A stretch of DNA of 64,000 nucleotides from Micropterix aruncella (taxonomy: Eukaryota > Arthropoda > Insecta > Lepidoptera > Micropterigidae), in assembly GCA_944548615.1 (NCBI GenBank), contig OX155951.1, positions 16,417,502 to 16,481,501 on the forward strand, given 5' to 3'. The translations under genes were made by a program, and so were the position numbers. How positions within the stretch are numbered: the first letter of the stretch is position 1; each line of letters opens with the position of its first letter. The notes beneath the pieces are model-generated. The model did not search any database, was not told the origin of the DNA, and saw only the letters and a list, made by a program, of their open reading frames with translations. This document shows positions 33,190-43,954 of the stretch, in pieces.

Positions 33190-34052
33190 ACCGACTGATT
33201 GATTGATCGATCAATCAATCAATCAATCAATCATCTGTCATCAACCATCAATCAATTAATTATTAATCATCATCAATCATCATTAATCATTCGTCATCAA
33301 TTAATCATCATCAATCAATCATCATCATTCATCATTAATCAGTCATCATCAATCAGTCATCATTCAAACATCAATCAACCAATCAATAAATTATCAATTA
33401 ATTAATCAATCATCATCAAACAATCATCATAAATCAATCATCATTAATCAATCATTATGAATCAATCATGATCAATCGATTATCATCAATCAATCATCAT
33501 CAATCAATCATCAATGATTTTTCAAATATTGTGCCCATTTAAATTACTTAAAAAAGAATAGCCTTATTGTCTGTTTATTTTATATGATCTTATATCTGTA
33601 CTTTTAGTTTAAAATGCATAACGTAGTTTTGAATTGATTATTTAACATTTTACTGACAATTTGAATATTACGATAAATAATTTTACTACGTATCTTTTCG
33701 AATCACTAACTACTTTAAATATTAAACTTCTATTTTGATTATTTATATTTATAGTTTGACAATCTAGTAGTTAATTCTTGACTAACTATGTATGTTCAGT
33801 AAAGAGTAGTAACGAAACTTACTACATAACCCAATTATTTTGACACGTCCAAGAGCGGTCTTTAGCCGTCAATTGGACACGACGAAAATGTAATGTAATG
33901 TAATCCTCACCAATCAATGATCATCAATCAATCAATCAATTATAATCAATCAATCATCATTAATCAATCATCATCAATCAATCACCATCAATCAATAATC
34001 GTCAATAAATCATCGTCAATCAATCATCATCAATCAATTGATTGATTTATGG
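33190..34052. repeat. Large imperfect (ATCA)n block with an insertion
   Basis: Imperfect (ATCA)n and ATCATCA variants fill 33195-33512 and 33905-34045. The left end starts as GATTGATTGATCGATCAATC and the right end finishes CAATCAATTGATTGATTT, so the repeat phase inverts at both ends. The ~390 bp in between are A+T-rich and end CAATTGGACACGACGAAAAT, then (GTAAT)n. That is a retroposon-like tail, so this segment probably inserted into the array. Confidence 0.8.
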
Positions 34053-34267
34053 TCAGTGTGGGTTGGCTCGGAAGCTGGCAAATTTCATCAAAGTTATGGT
34101 CCCCTGTTGGGTATTGTTGCACTCCTATCATTTTTCGCACTTACTGGCAGTAAACTTAATGCATTTTGGTCACGTTTGATTTTACTATCAATCAAATTTT
34201 CATACCAGGGGCTTTAAATAAAATAAATTCTTAAGGAGTATACCAAACATAAAGAAGTATAAAATGT

Positions 34268-34573
34268 ATGTATTTGTTGAGTGTGTTACATGGAACCGAC
34301 ATATATGGAGTATTGCTGACGCCACGCAATATATTGTTAAGCAGTCTTATCATTTGTTTCAGGTTATTGCACCCATTGTATACCAATGAATTTTCAGCTA
34401 TTCCAAAACACATTCGGGATACTAATTACAATTCACCTTTTCTAGTACGCCAGCGCCAGGTGTCCCGGAGTCTGGCCTACTGACTCTACCCCAGCATTCT
34501 ATGGCCAAAATACTGTCTGATCTGAAAGTATCAGCTTTTACAAAACTCTTGCACTTTTTTGTCGCTGCCTCTT
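34268..34573 (+). repeat. Repeat family B, single-arm copy
   Basis: TATGGAGTATTGCTGACGCC ACGCAATATATTGTTAAGCA, AATGAATTTTCAGCTATTCC, CGCCAGCGCCAGGTGTC and ATCAGCTTTTACAAAACTCT align with the right arm of 5838-6465. In one frame it encodes STPAPGVPESGLLTLPQHSM AKILSDLKVSAFTK, which is also readable in the 58320-58600 copy. Identity of the parent element is unknown. Confidence 0.65.
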
Positions 34574-34589
34574 GGTCAACTTTTAGAAG

Positions 34590-34995
34590 TTATCTAATAA
34601 CCCTCTGCATGCGCGGCTCAATTTAGGAGAATAAGTAAAAACAAATGCAAAAATGAGCTCGAGTGCCAACGTGGCAATCGCGCTGGGCGATGCAATTGGC
34701 TGCGAGTGCGGGCGGAAGTCATTTTACCTACACAGAGTTAATACAGAGAGCGCCGTTAAAGCAACCGTGAAACGGCCCATCGTTTTTAACGTCGTCCGAG
34801 GATAATTGCAAAAACGTACAGCACGCCCGTCCCTATAAAAGCTTAACAGCATCCCCGAGTGCTCATCAACTACAAATGAGCATTCGCGCCGCCATCAATG
34901 TACCCGCGCCCCGCGTCGCGTCGCGTGCAATCGCGCTGTACCCCAGGCAGGATTGTGCCAATTATTGTACAACACGCGACTGGATTGCTTTCGCC
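34590..34995. other. Complex C+G-richer island with a TATA-like motif
   Basis: Non-repetitive stretch with CTATAAAAGC at 34833-34842. A TATA box this good could mark a core promoter firing rightwards, but no initiator, downstream open frame or exon was recognised. It is recorded as sequence only. Confidence 0.3.
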
Positions 34996-35039
34996 TATTT
35001 ACACTTGCATAGTAAGTCTCCGCGCAAATAAGTTAGGAC

Positions 35040-37230
35040 AAATCTCCAAAAAGGTTTTATAGATTTGGAAAAGGCATTTGATCACATTCCTCGATACCTC
35101 ATCTGGGAAGCACTGCGACAGCAACTAGTACCTGAATACCAGGTTGTTCAATAAGTTTAGTCGTTCGATAAGAAAAACACGAGTTTATGGTTTGAAATAC
35201 ATTTTATTATTCAATATAATCTCCCTGAACTTCAATACACTTGTTCCAATTACCGTCTAATTTATGAATTCCATCCCTGATAATCCGGAAGACTGTCAAA
35301 ATACGCTTCCACGGTAGCTATTATCTCTTCTTTCGATGAAAATCGTTTTCCACGCACAAATGTTTGAGGTACGAGAATATTCAGAAGTCAAGAGGGAGCC
35401 AAGTCTGGCGAATAGGATAAATTTTGCAACAGTTCGTACTCTAATTCACTGATTTTTCGCGAAGGTTTTTTGAGATGTGTGAAAGGGTCCTTTAATTGAT
35501 GAAAAATGATTTTTTTCCTTTTATTAACCAGTTCTTTTCTCGAGAGCTTTTATAGCTGGTCCAAAAGGTTATATTAATAATTTGCGTTTATCATAATTTA
35601 CCAGTTTGAAGATCCACACACAAAATTTTTTTAGCACCCCCAAAAAACTGATTCTAACATCTTCATGGGCGATTTCTGGACCCAAACTAGCTTTGGAGTC
35701 GAAGTACCGGGCTCACACCACTCCTTAGCCTCTTGTTTTGATTCATGATCATGGTGATAGACCCAAGCATCATCTACAGTGATAAAAGTCACACAAAATC
35801 TTTTTATCATTTCTAAAACGCTCTAAATGTGTCGAGAAAGTCGCATACGAGTGTGTTTTTGTTCCATTTTTAGCGAATGCGGCACCCACTTCACACACAT
35901 CTTTCTGTAACCCAAAACTTCAGAAAACATATTACTCAAACTGCCTATAGAGGTGACTAGGGCTTCTACTAAATCATTCTTGATGAAACAACGATGGTAC
36001 ATAATCATATCCTGTATTTTTGCTATGTTTTCTGGTGTTGATGCACTTTTTGAACGTCCTTCACGTGGATCGTCGTCAAGACTTATATGACTATATTTAA
36101 ATACAGTAAACCATCTTTCAACTGTTCGAGTTGAAAGAGTTCATTTACACTTTAATAGTCGTTTATGAAATTGCTTTGGTTTTACATCCTCCAAAAATAA
36201 GAATTTTATTACTGCCTGATATTATTTTTATCCATTGTTCAAAAATACTGCGACACGTCAACTTTGAACAGCTGCCAATATATGAAGGAGTTGATCAATC
36301 TACATGAAACTTCAAACGTGTTCATAAAACAGTAGTACTACTTTAAGAAAAATTACGAACCTACTAGCGTCATATCTTATTGAACGACAAAACTTATTGA
36401 ACAACCTGATACATTATTAACCTTGTTCAAGACATGTACAGATCCGATACTACTCAAGTCCTTAGTCCTACAGGTAGGGGCGAGATGTTTGAGATTGAAG
36501 TCAGGGTACGGGATGATGTTGTTTTAGCCTCGGACGATGTAGACGATTAAGGCACTCAAAACAAATGGGCCTAAGATTAGTAGAAAGAAGACAGAACACA
36601 TGTTATGCGTTTTCGATGACATCACTAACCTATCAAGATCTCTTTAAAAATTACGCCTTTACCAACGGTGACGCAATTTAAATAGTTGGGATCAATAACG
36701 GCTCAAAGCAACGATGGCAAAATTGAAAACGATTTTACTCATAGATCTACAACAGGATGGATGAAGTGGAGACAACTAGCAGGCGTTATGTGCGACAGAA
36801 AAATACCCCAAAAGGCAAACGTATAAGATAGGCATTAGACCATCGATCTTGTATGGATCAGAATGTTGGGCGACTAACAAACAACATCTTAATAATCTAC
36901 ATACGACAGAAATGCGCATGATACGCTGGTCAACGGGTGTCACACTATTAGACAAAATCCTAAATGAGTATATAAGATGAAGTTTTAAAGTCGCGCCGAT
37001 AATTGATACAGTCAAAGAAAGACGCTTACGGTGGTACGCTCACGTCAGCGATGCCCAGATGATCACAAAGTGAAGCTTGCCCTAGACCTGCCGACGATGA
37101 AACGTGCTCGTGGAAGACCACCCGCCACGTGGTTGACGACGGTCGAACAAGATCTGAGGTCGAAAAATATCTCTCATTGAAGGAGAAGGACAAGGAAGGC
37201 AGACGCCAAGTAAATGGGACAGAGTCTAGG
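35040..37230 (+). pseudogene. RTE-like non-LTR retrotransposon remnant, split by a mariner
   Basis: 35050-35136 encodes GFIDLEKAFDHIPRYLIWEA, RT motif A with the catalytic Asp, followed by LRQQLVPE. The mariner at 35139-36409 interrupts it at a TA. Homology resumes at 36410 in the same frame (NLVQDMYRSDTTQVLSPTG), then KTNGPKISRKKTEHMLCVF (about 36562), GIRPSILYGSECWATNKQHL (about 36830) and VKERRLRWYAHVSDAQ (about 37011). The order matches RTE-like RT palm, thumb and C-terminal blocks. The YADD region is not seen and stops and frameshifts are frequent downstream. Inactive. Confidence 0.8.
35139..36409 (-). mobile_element. Mariner element, full length but inactivated
   Basis: Ends are inverted: left CCAGGTTGTTCAATAAGTTT (35139), right reverse complement TCAGGTTGTTCAATAAGTTT (from 36409), then (A/T)GTCGTTC(G/A)ATAAGA, flanked by TA on both sides. 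At 1271 bp it is the expected mariner length. The minus strand carries transposase pieces: WFTVFKYSHISLDDDPREG (about 36100), GYRKMCVKWVPHSLKMEQKH (about 35900), TFITVDDAWVYHHDHES with the first catalytic Asp (about 35780) and YSPDLAPS with the third (about 35410), directly followed by a stop. Frameshifts separate them. Confidence 0.9.
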
Positions 37231-37537
37231 AAGAAATAAAAGTAAGTTTCCGCACACAAAGCTCAGAAGTCGCATGTATTGATCTTTCATTGTAGATCGA
37301 GTTACCTTCTGATGTTACTATGGTCATACAATCGTTGTTGCACTGGAAAAAGAATATCCATCACTCAGTTACAGAGCTATTAAAATCCAATATTTCGAGA
37401 TTGAAATACGACTAGTGTGCCTTCTTGTGAACCAATACAACCTTTTCAACTCTTGCCATTACTAAATAACCCCTGCATGCCAAATACAGCTCAATAGGAT
37501 TAATTGTTTGGGCGCTAAAGTGGAGGAATACACATAC
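37231..37537. other. Intergenic DNA
   Basis: No gene seen. It may contain the decayed 3' end of the RTE-like element, but no tail is recognisable. Confidence 0.3.
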
Positions 37538-37760
37538 ATATATAGTCAGTCAGACAGACAGACTGACCTATAGACAGACTTCCATCTGAAAATGGTCTTA
37601 ATCGTCTCACAGGGCTCAAAATGGATATTTATTGTCTTCATCTCGAAAAAAAATATGCGTTCACAACATTTTCCGTCCTCTTTGGTTGGTCGGCCGGGAA
37701 AGTAATTGATCTCAGTATTATAAAACTGTGTACGTCCAAATGTATACGCGAAATGCATTT
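37538..37760 (-). repeat. Repeat family D, reverse copy
   Basis: TCAGTCAGACAGACAGACTG, AAATGGTCTTAATCGTCTCA, AAAATGGATATTTATTGTCT TCATCTCG and GTTGGTCGGCCGGGAAAGT appear in reverse complement in the 62936-63170 copy (GGCCCACCAACCGATCAGG, ATCTCGTCTTCATC mirrored, TTAAGACCATTTCCGATTGA, CTGTCTGTGTCTG). The CTGT/ACAG run is a shared internal simple repeat. Confidence 0.65.
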
Positions 37761-38117
37761 CATTAGGAATGCTGCGGAGCGCACGCGGCGAATTTATTCA
37801 CGAAAAAGCCGCCGAGGCTGGCGCCCGGACGACAAACTGCGAGGCCGCGGGCGAAAAAAGCCTACCTCTAGAATATGAATCGCGATATTTCATGCTATCC
37901 ATGAGGCAATATCCTAATGGAAGCGACCGAACGGCCAGCTGCGGAAACGGCTTTGAGCCGCACACCAGCGGACCGCGACATCATCCATAGTTCACGACCG
38001 CTGAGGCTATCGCCCCGGGCAAATATTACGACTCAATGGAGATATTTTTAATCAGAGGTTCTGATTCTGTGCTCAGTATAACCTGACTACTCTTTGTTTT
38101 GTCACTATACACATCTA
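37761..38117. other. Complex C+G-richer island
   Basis: Non-repetitive sequence with plus-strand open frames 37769-37990 in two registers. They are arginine-rich without a domain and are not called genes. Confidence 0.3.
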
Positions 38118-39976
38118 CATAGGTGAGTTTTTAATTAGTTATATTCTTAAAGTGGGTGAATCAGTAAGAGCTTATAGGCAACATTTGACAGAAACATTTA
38201 GAAAAACCTCAAAAAAACATTTTTTTTGAGGATTTTATAAAACTTTATTGTTTTTAAAAATAGTATAAAAAGAGTCGAGAAAAATGCGCCATCTAGCGGT
38301 AGGTAAAATATCGCGGATATTGTTTATTCGCGATATTTTACCTATTGAGCATCTTTCGTGAGGTCTTAGATTTAGCTGCCTTATCTTCGGTGGGTAGTTT
38401 TAATGTGAAAAAGTGACAACCGTTCATTTCAAATTCCGCTCTAACATATTGCCGTGTCTCGGTTCACATGAACTAATTTCCGATTTTAGTTTACGAAGAA
38501 CCGCTATCGAGCCCAATGTGGACCGAGGGTACCTTGGGTAATTAAAAACTCGGATAACACGGGCTCTGTCGTAAATTAAAGGGAAATTATACGGTAAAAT
38601 TTAAAATGAATGAAAAATTGAATGAAACTTTTCAAGGCAGTTTGCTTTATTCTTAAAACTTTTAAACTTGTCCTCCAAAGTTATTAAAAAATCAGTCATT
38701 ATTTTTTTTTGCATCCATCCATGCATTTTTCTGGCTATAGTACGGGCCAAAGGAACGTTCCGGTGAGCCAATAAATCACTAGGCCGGCCCCGCCCTTTTA
38801 CTACCTGCTTGTAGGGATGCGTGTCGCAACCGTGTGATGCGTGTGATGAAACGATTCGTTTCAGCACATCGACATCGAAGTCGTACAAATTAGTCACAGG
38901 TGCCGGAACCGTTAACATCTTCCTTGGTGTAGAAGGAAGCCCTTCTTGTAAAATTTATTTCTTGATTTTTCCGAAGGTCCTCACTGTTACTCCAGAAATA
39001 CACGCCTTGAGGTTTATTGAGATTGAGCAGCGAAACTTTTGTCGGGTCACTTTTCAGTACTTCAAAAAATGACAAAATGTAATGTATAAGGCACCGAGTC
39101 TGCATGTTAATATTACCCTTCAACTTAAATAGCTCCAGGTTAGAAAAATGGTCTCCATTGCTCAACTGATAGGCAAGTAATGAGGTTTTATCCGCGCAGC
39201 ATTTTATATTATACATATGTATTTGGGACCCATTAATAACTATCATCAGATAATTAGGTCATTATTTAATTACTCTAATTCTAAAATATTACTTAAACCG
39301 AAAATATTAATAAATATAGCAATCGGTACCATAATAAATGCAGATGCATAATACTGCTTCATCCAGCAAGCGTAATTCATCGATAAGCAATATCGACGTT
39401 AGCCGCATCCTTGTTGACAGCTGGGTTTATTACCCCCATCGGAACGTTCCTTTGGCCCGTACAGCACTGCAAGCTAGGAATAGAAGTGCAGCGCGCTCAA
39501 CGCTTGTCAAACTTGTGCATGGAGAGAACCGCGCCAAGCACGTCAAGTTTTAAAAACAGATTCAGAAAGCATTTGAAATCTTTCACATATATTTTCTTTC
39601 CCTTTCCATTCTCCTCTTCTTTAAACTTTGCGTCCTTATAGGTGTTAGTTTATTTTAGTGTGGCAAATTCTGTGGCCACAAAGAGTTAAATATATATACA
39701 TTTCTTTCCTTCCTCTTTTTATTATTTGTCATACTCTTTATATAGGTTAAGTTAGCATCTATTTGCAAATAATGTTTATACAATAGTATACGTTAGCTCT
39801 AAAATATTGCCTATAGGCAATAAGCTCGCATTTTCTGACGAATACATAGTTTTATTATTATTATTTATCAGTCAAATTTGTCAAATTTTATTCCACTTTT
39901 TTATTTAAAGTTGCTTATTTGTATGTATTGATTCGCCCAATTCAAGCATGTTACTAATTAAAAAACTCATCCTGTA
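38118..39976. mobile_element. Family A element disrupted by nested insertions
   Basis: Left end GTGAGTTTTTAATTAGTTAT, then GTGGGTGAATCAGTAAGAGC. The right end in reverse complement is GATGAGTTTTTTAATTAGTA, then GGGCGAATCAATACATAC. The left core ATGCGCCATCTAGCGGTAGG TAAAATATCGCGGATATTG is followed by TTATTCGCGATATTTTACCT A, and a later part GCGCGCTCAACGCTTGTCAA lies at about 39490. The material between (about 38350-39480 and 39510-39860) is inserted: the first has its own inverted repeats at 38740 and 39440, the second ends in a retroposon (ATT)n tail at about 39850. Confidence 0.65.
38738..39465. mobile_element. Inverted-repeat-bounded insertion with unrecognised frames
   Basis: GTACGGGCCAAAGGAACGTT CCG at 38741 is mirrored by CGGAACGTTCCTTTGGCCCG TAC at 39439: 23 matching positions. 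Minus-strand frames of 105 (38601-38918) and 118 codons (38890-39246) overlap in different registers. Neither has a motif I recognise. They may be pieces of a decayed transposase or host-derived sequence. Confidence 0.5.
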
Positions 39977-40397
39977 TATTTGTACTGACATGTAAATATC
40001 TGTATATTTGTACTGAAGTGTAAATACCGGAAATGGTTCATTTAAAAAGTCAATGTAAGCTAACAAAAGTCTAACAAGCTATGCAACAGAATGCGTAAAG
40101 TTGGTAGCAATGTATTTGTTAGGAAAATCACAATTAAATTAATGATAAAATAAAATAAAAAATATTAAATCAACGAAGAAAAGCAACAAAATAATAATGA
40201 AATAAAAAATACAGATAAAAAATATGGTATTACACTAAATTACAGTATTATCCAAAGAGGAAAAAAAAGAAAATCATGAAAAAATAACTATGCAATAACT
40301 AATTAGTCATCATAATAGTATTCACATAAGAGTGTACAAATATAATACACAATTACAGTATTATTATAAAACAATGTTTTCGCTTTATTATATACAG
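39977..40397. other. A+T-rich DNA
   Basis: Nothing recognisable apart from the near-duplicate TATTTGTACTGACATGTAAA/TATTTGTACTGAAGTGTAAA at about 39976-40025. Confidence 0.4.
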
Positions 40398-40818
40398 CTT
40401 GAGTATTAATTAACCAGCATCCTTGATGCAGGTGAATTAGTACGAGCAGGTAAGCAACTTTTAATAAAAAATGTGGGAAAAAACATTTTTTTTCTTTTAA
40501 AATATATATTTTTTTTAATTTTAAAATGTTCAATTACTGAAATATGTTATAAAAAGCGCTGATCACGATGCGTCATCTAGCAGTAGGTAAAATAGCGCTA
40601 ATATTGTTTATTAGCGATATTTTACCTACCGATAGATGGCGCAGCTTACTCAAACGCTTGTTAAATTTTTATTTAACAGTAAAGTTCTTCAAATTTTCAA
40701 ATAGAAAAAAAATTAAAATATATTTTCTTATGTTTTTCCCATTTTTTTAATTAAACGTTGCTTAGTTGCTCGTACTGATTCACGCCCTTAAAGGATGCCG
40801 GTTAATTCAAACTCAGCC
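40398..40818. mobile_element. Palindromic miniature element, family A, complete copy
   Basis: Outer inverted ends GTATTAATTAACCAGCATCC and, in reverse complement, GTTTGAATTAACCGGCATCC, followed by GTGAATTAGTACGAGC and GTGAATCAGTACGAGC. The centre has ATGCGTCATCTAGCAGTAGG TAAAATAGCGC mirrored by GCGATATTTTACCTACCGAT AGATGGCGCA around TAATATTGTTTATTA. It is the best preserved copy of the family in the window and has no coding capacity. Confidence 0.8.
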
Positions 40819-41560
40819 TTTATAAAACTTCGCCGTTTTATCAATCAGCTAGCCGCTCTGTAAAGTGGCTAAATTTATGAAACGGCTGCGACACATTAAT
40901 TCAAAAATAGTCACCACCCATCGCGATAATCAAATATTCGAATAATGTAAAATATGTACGCCAGCGAGCCGGTCCTCTATTTGCAAACCTGGTTGGGGTA
41001 ATTTGCTCATCGTAATGGAATATTTACGGCCTACAAACTCGTTGCGCGAATGCGAAATATTATTCCGGGATTAATTAAAACAATGCTGGGGCACAATAAC
41101 CGGTAAATAAAGGCAATATACTTCACTATAGTTCGAATTTCATTAGCATATAGCAAGTTTTAACTCTGATACAGACGCCGTGAGATTTCCAGTTTAAAGA
41201 CTCCTTAAGCCCTTTCATTTCGTCTTAACGCCTCCGCAGAATGGAGAGATAACGCTGCAATTTATCGGAGATCAAAGGACTTCACTGTGCTGACAAATTA
41301 AGCTTAGCTTTAAATACAATCGTAAGGTACTAAATGGAGAATTAACGCAGAAAGCCCGTGAAGCTAATCCGCCGTTATCGCGGGTTTTTAGGATTATTAC
41401 TTTACAACATAATTTCGGAAACATTAACCCTGAGTCCATCGCAAATAGGCCAGATGCGGCGGCGATGGTACTACTGAAAAAACATGAAAATATTATTTTA
41501 TTCGGAGAGATAACAATCAGCATTAGGCCGTTTATAAACATTCTCAAATACAATGGTTTT
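40819..41560. other. Long complex island, no coding signal
   Basis: Non-repetitive sequence including GTTGGGGTAATTTGCTCATC GTAATGGAATATTTACGGCC and CGGGATTAATTAAAACAATG CTGGGGCACAATAA. The open frame at 41272-41553 (minus) has no domain. It contains homeodomain-type TAATTA/TTAATTA cores. Regulatory function is possible but inferred. Confidence 0.35.
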
Positions 41561-41742
41561 AATAAAAATTAAATGATGAATTACGGCTTACACGCCAATA
41601 AAAGATAATATAATAGATTTTAATTTATTTCAAAACCCTTTAAGTTACAGAAAATTACAACAAGATTATAAAAGTTAAAAAAAAAACAATATAATAAACA
41701 AAATTTTAGCAACAAAAAAAACAACGACTCCAATTTCTTTTA

Positions 41743-42350
41743 AGTGCAGTAGCCATGTCATGGTGAAACTTAGATTGGGCTAACATAATTGAATGCGTAT
41801 GCAAAATTTCGTGTCTGTGCTGTTGACTGTTGAGAAGTTCCCTCGTTGGAAACCAGCCATGGATGCTGCAGCCATGTCATGGTGAAACTTAAAAGGGCTA
41901 TTATAACTGAATGCGTATACAAAATTTCGTGTCTGTTCTGTTGACCGTTGAGGAGTCTCCTCGTCAGGAGCCAACCCTGGGTGTAGAATCAGGTCATGCT
42001 TACCATAAAAAATGCATTGTCATCGGAACTGAACCAACATGGATAATATGATAATATTTGAGGAGTTATTCATATGATAATATTTGAGGAATTCCCTCAA
42101 TTCCTCATGGATCCCATCATCAGAAAAGGATTTTGATAAAAATGGGACCAATCCGGAAGGATATCCTTTCAAATAAAAAAAGAATTTCCTAAATCGAAAT
42201 TCTGACGTAACAAACGTCCTTTTTTTTTAGGTCGGGTAAAAACATCTTTAACATGGAACACATCGTATGGAGTCCTAAAATCTTCAAATGTTTTCAACCG
42301 AAAATGAAGTAAGCATTTACATAAATAATGATGATTAATAGGTTATTATA
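41743..42350. repeat. ~122-bp tandem duplication within a longer repeat-like block
   Basis: AGCCATGTCATGGTGAAACT T... TTGAATGCGTATGCAAAATT TCGTGTCTGTGCTGTTGACT GTTGAG occurs at 41751 and again at 41872 with scattered changes. The following part (AATATGATAATATTTGAGGA twice, GAATTCCCTCAATTCCTCAT, AAGGATTTTGATAAAAATGG GACCAAT) resembles dispersed lepidopteran repeats. No open frame with a domain. Confidence 0.6.
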
Positions 42351-42359
42351 AAAATAATA

Positions 42360-42674
42360 TTACAACACCTGAACAAAATCAGGTTTAACCCTTCCAAAGC
42401 CAGCCATGGGAATGAAACTGACAACAGCATGTTTTCAAAATTTTGTTTGTAGAGGGTGTTAGTGCACGCATACTACTAACGGTGGCTTATTTAATAACAG
42501 GCGACGTACGTCTACAAAATAGGTAGCGTGCATGTGATGGGGGGGGGGGGGGGGCGGGCGTCTTGCACTATATATCTAAAGGTAGCGTCTAAAAAGGCAA
42601 ATAAACGTCATCCTACTTAAATTAAAAAATAGATTGGAAAGTTTGCGCGAAGCGATGCCGCGGACAACAGCTAG
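42360..42674 (+). mobile_element. Helitron 3' terminus
   Basis: GCGCGAAGCGATGCCGCGGA CAACAGCTAG ends at 42674 and is followed by T. The CTAG^T end preceded by a short G+C-rich hairpin and CAACAG is the usual 3' terminus of lepidopteran Helitrons. The 5' end was not found and the left boundary is nominal. A (G)16 tract lies inside at 42539-42554. Confidence 0.55.
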
Positions 42675-42719
42675 TAAGTAATTAATAAAGTTACCAAAAT
42701 GTGTATGTAATATTATACA

Positions 42720-42965
42720 TAGACGCCAATTGCGGTTACGCGGTTACAACATGATTGTCTCCAGCAGACAATGCGGTGGGATGCTCAAATAGGTCAAGGA
42801 AGTAGTACATCAATTCATTAGTTTACTCCAGCCGAGAATGCAATGCCTGCTGCCCAATAAAGCGAATATCGTGAATGCAAACGGCATTAAATGCAAGCGA
42901 AGCCTGATATTGCGATTGTTCATCCACAACGCCGGACGCGATTCACACACAGAGGATTAAACAAA
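42720..42965. other. Complex non-repetitive island
   Basis: C+G-richer than neighbours. No open frame, no repeat family. Confidence 0.3.
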
Positions 42966-43420
42966 CGATCCTATGGATCACTTGATAACCTGCAAGACTT
43001 TGTAGACGAGCAATGTTTTGGCAAGAAGTAAATTATCACTCTTAACTACTCACTCTTACTAATCAGTCTTCACTTAACTAATCACTCTTAATTAGTGACT
43101 CACTTCAATATAACTTTGTATTCGAATGAAACCAGCAGACGCTAAAATATAGAAAAGTTAATAATTTTGATATTGATTATTTTGATTTTTTATTTGCAGA
43201 TTTTTTAATTTATTTAATTTGGTTATTTTATTTTAATATCATTTGATGTTAAATATTGTTGTTTTGATTATTTCGATTTGTGGATTAATTTGATTATGAT
43301 TATTCTGTTTTTTTAATCTAAGATTTATTTGTTTTTTTTTTTATCATATATGTACCAATCATTAATAGGTGTGTCCTAAAAACCAGGATAAGTAATATCC
43401 TGAGGATAAGGGGTATCTTC

Positions 43421-43465
43421 AGCTTCAAACGCTGCAAATTAGGGGAATTTGCAGCGTTTGAAGCT
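43421..43465. repeat. 20-bp perfect stem, 5-nt loop hairpin
   Basis: AGCTTCAAACGCTGCAAATT (43421-43440), loop AGGGG, AATTTGCAGCGTTTGAAGCT (43446-43465). The stem is perfect and does not extend beyond 20 bp, so it is shorter than a normal pre-miRNA hairpin. Possible origins are a tiny foldback element or a replication-slippage inversion. Confidence 0.9.
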
Positions 43466-43954
43466 TGATTACATAGTCTTTGTCTATTTACGGTTTTAAT
43501 TTTTAATCTGTGTGTTTTTGTTTTTTTGTATATGTTTTTTATAACAGCTGCAAAAAAATATTTTTTCAATTTATTGGGATATAGCTCAGAAGCGGCTCAT
43601 AATTGAGATCTGTCTGTCTAGTAATAAATGTTCTACATAAAGAAATCTTACCACTGGTATATGATTTATAGCTATTGGAAAATTGGGCCCAAAATGTCCA
43701 TTCTCTTTTATTGGTTTAGATTTAGATTAAAACATAAGATGAAATGCTCGCGGAGAGGAATTAAGAGATAGGCTATCCAGCGCCTGTTTCATACTAAGGC
43801 TAATACGGAAATTGATCGGCGTTAAACATACTAAAACAATATACTTTGCCTATTTCGTTATAGGATTCCCAATATAGGATTCCCAGTCAATTCTTCGTTA
43901 CAGGATTACCTTTTGGTCGCAGTGTACCGCAGATTTAAGGTAACATATTGTCTC

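Noticed and set aside
33199..34050. Possible CRISPR-like or satellite array
   Set aside because: It is a simple tetranucleotide repeat without unique spacers, in a eukaryotic genome.
43421..43465. microRNA precursor
   Set aside because: The hairpin is only 45 nt with no bulges and no flanking basal stem. Listed as an unexplained hairpin instead.
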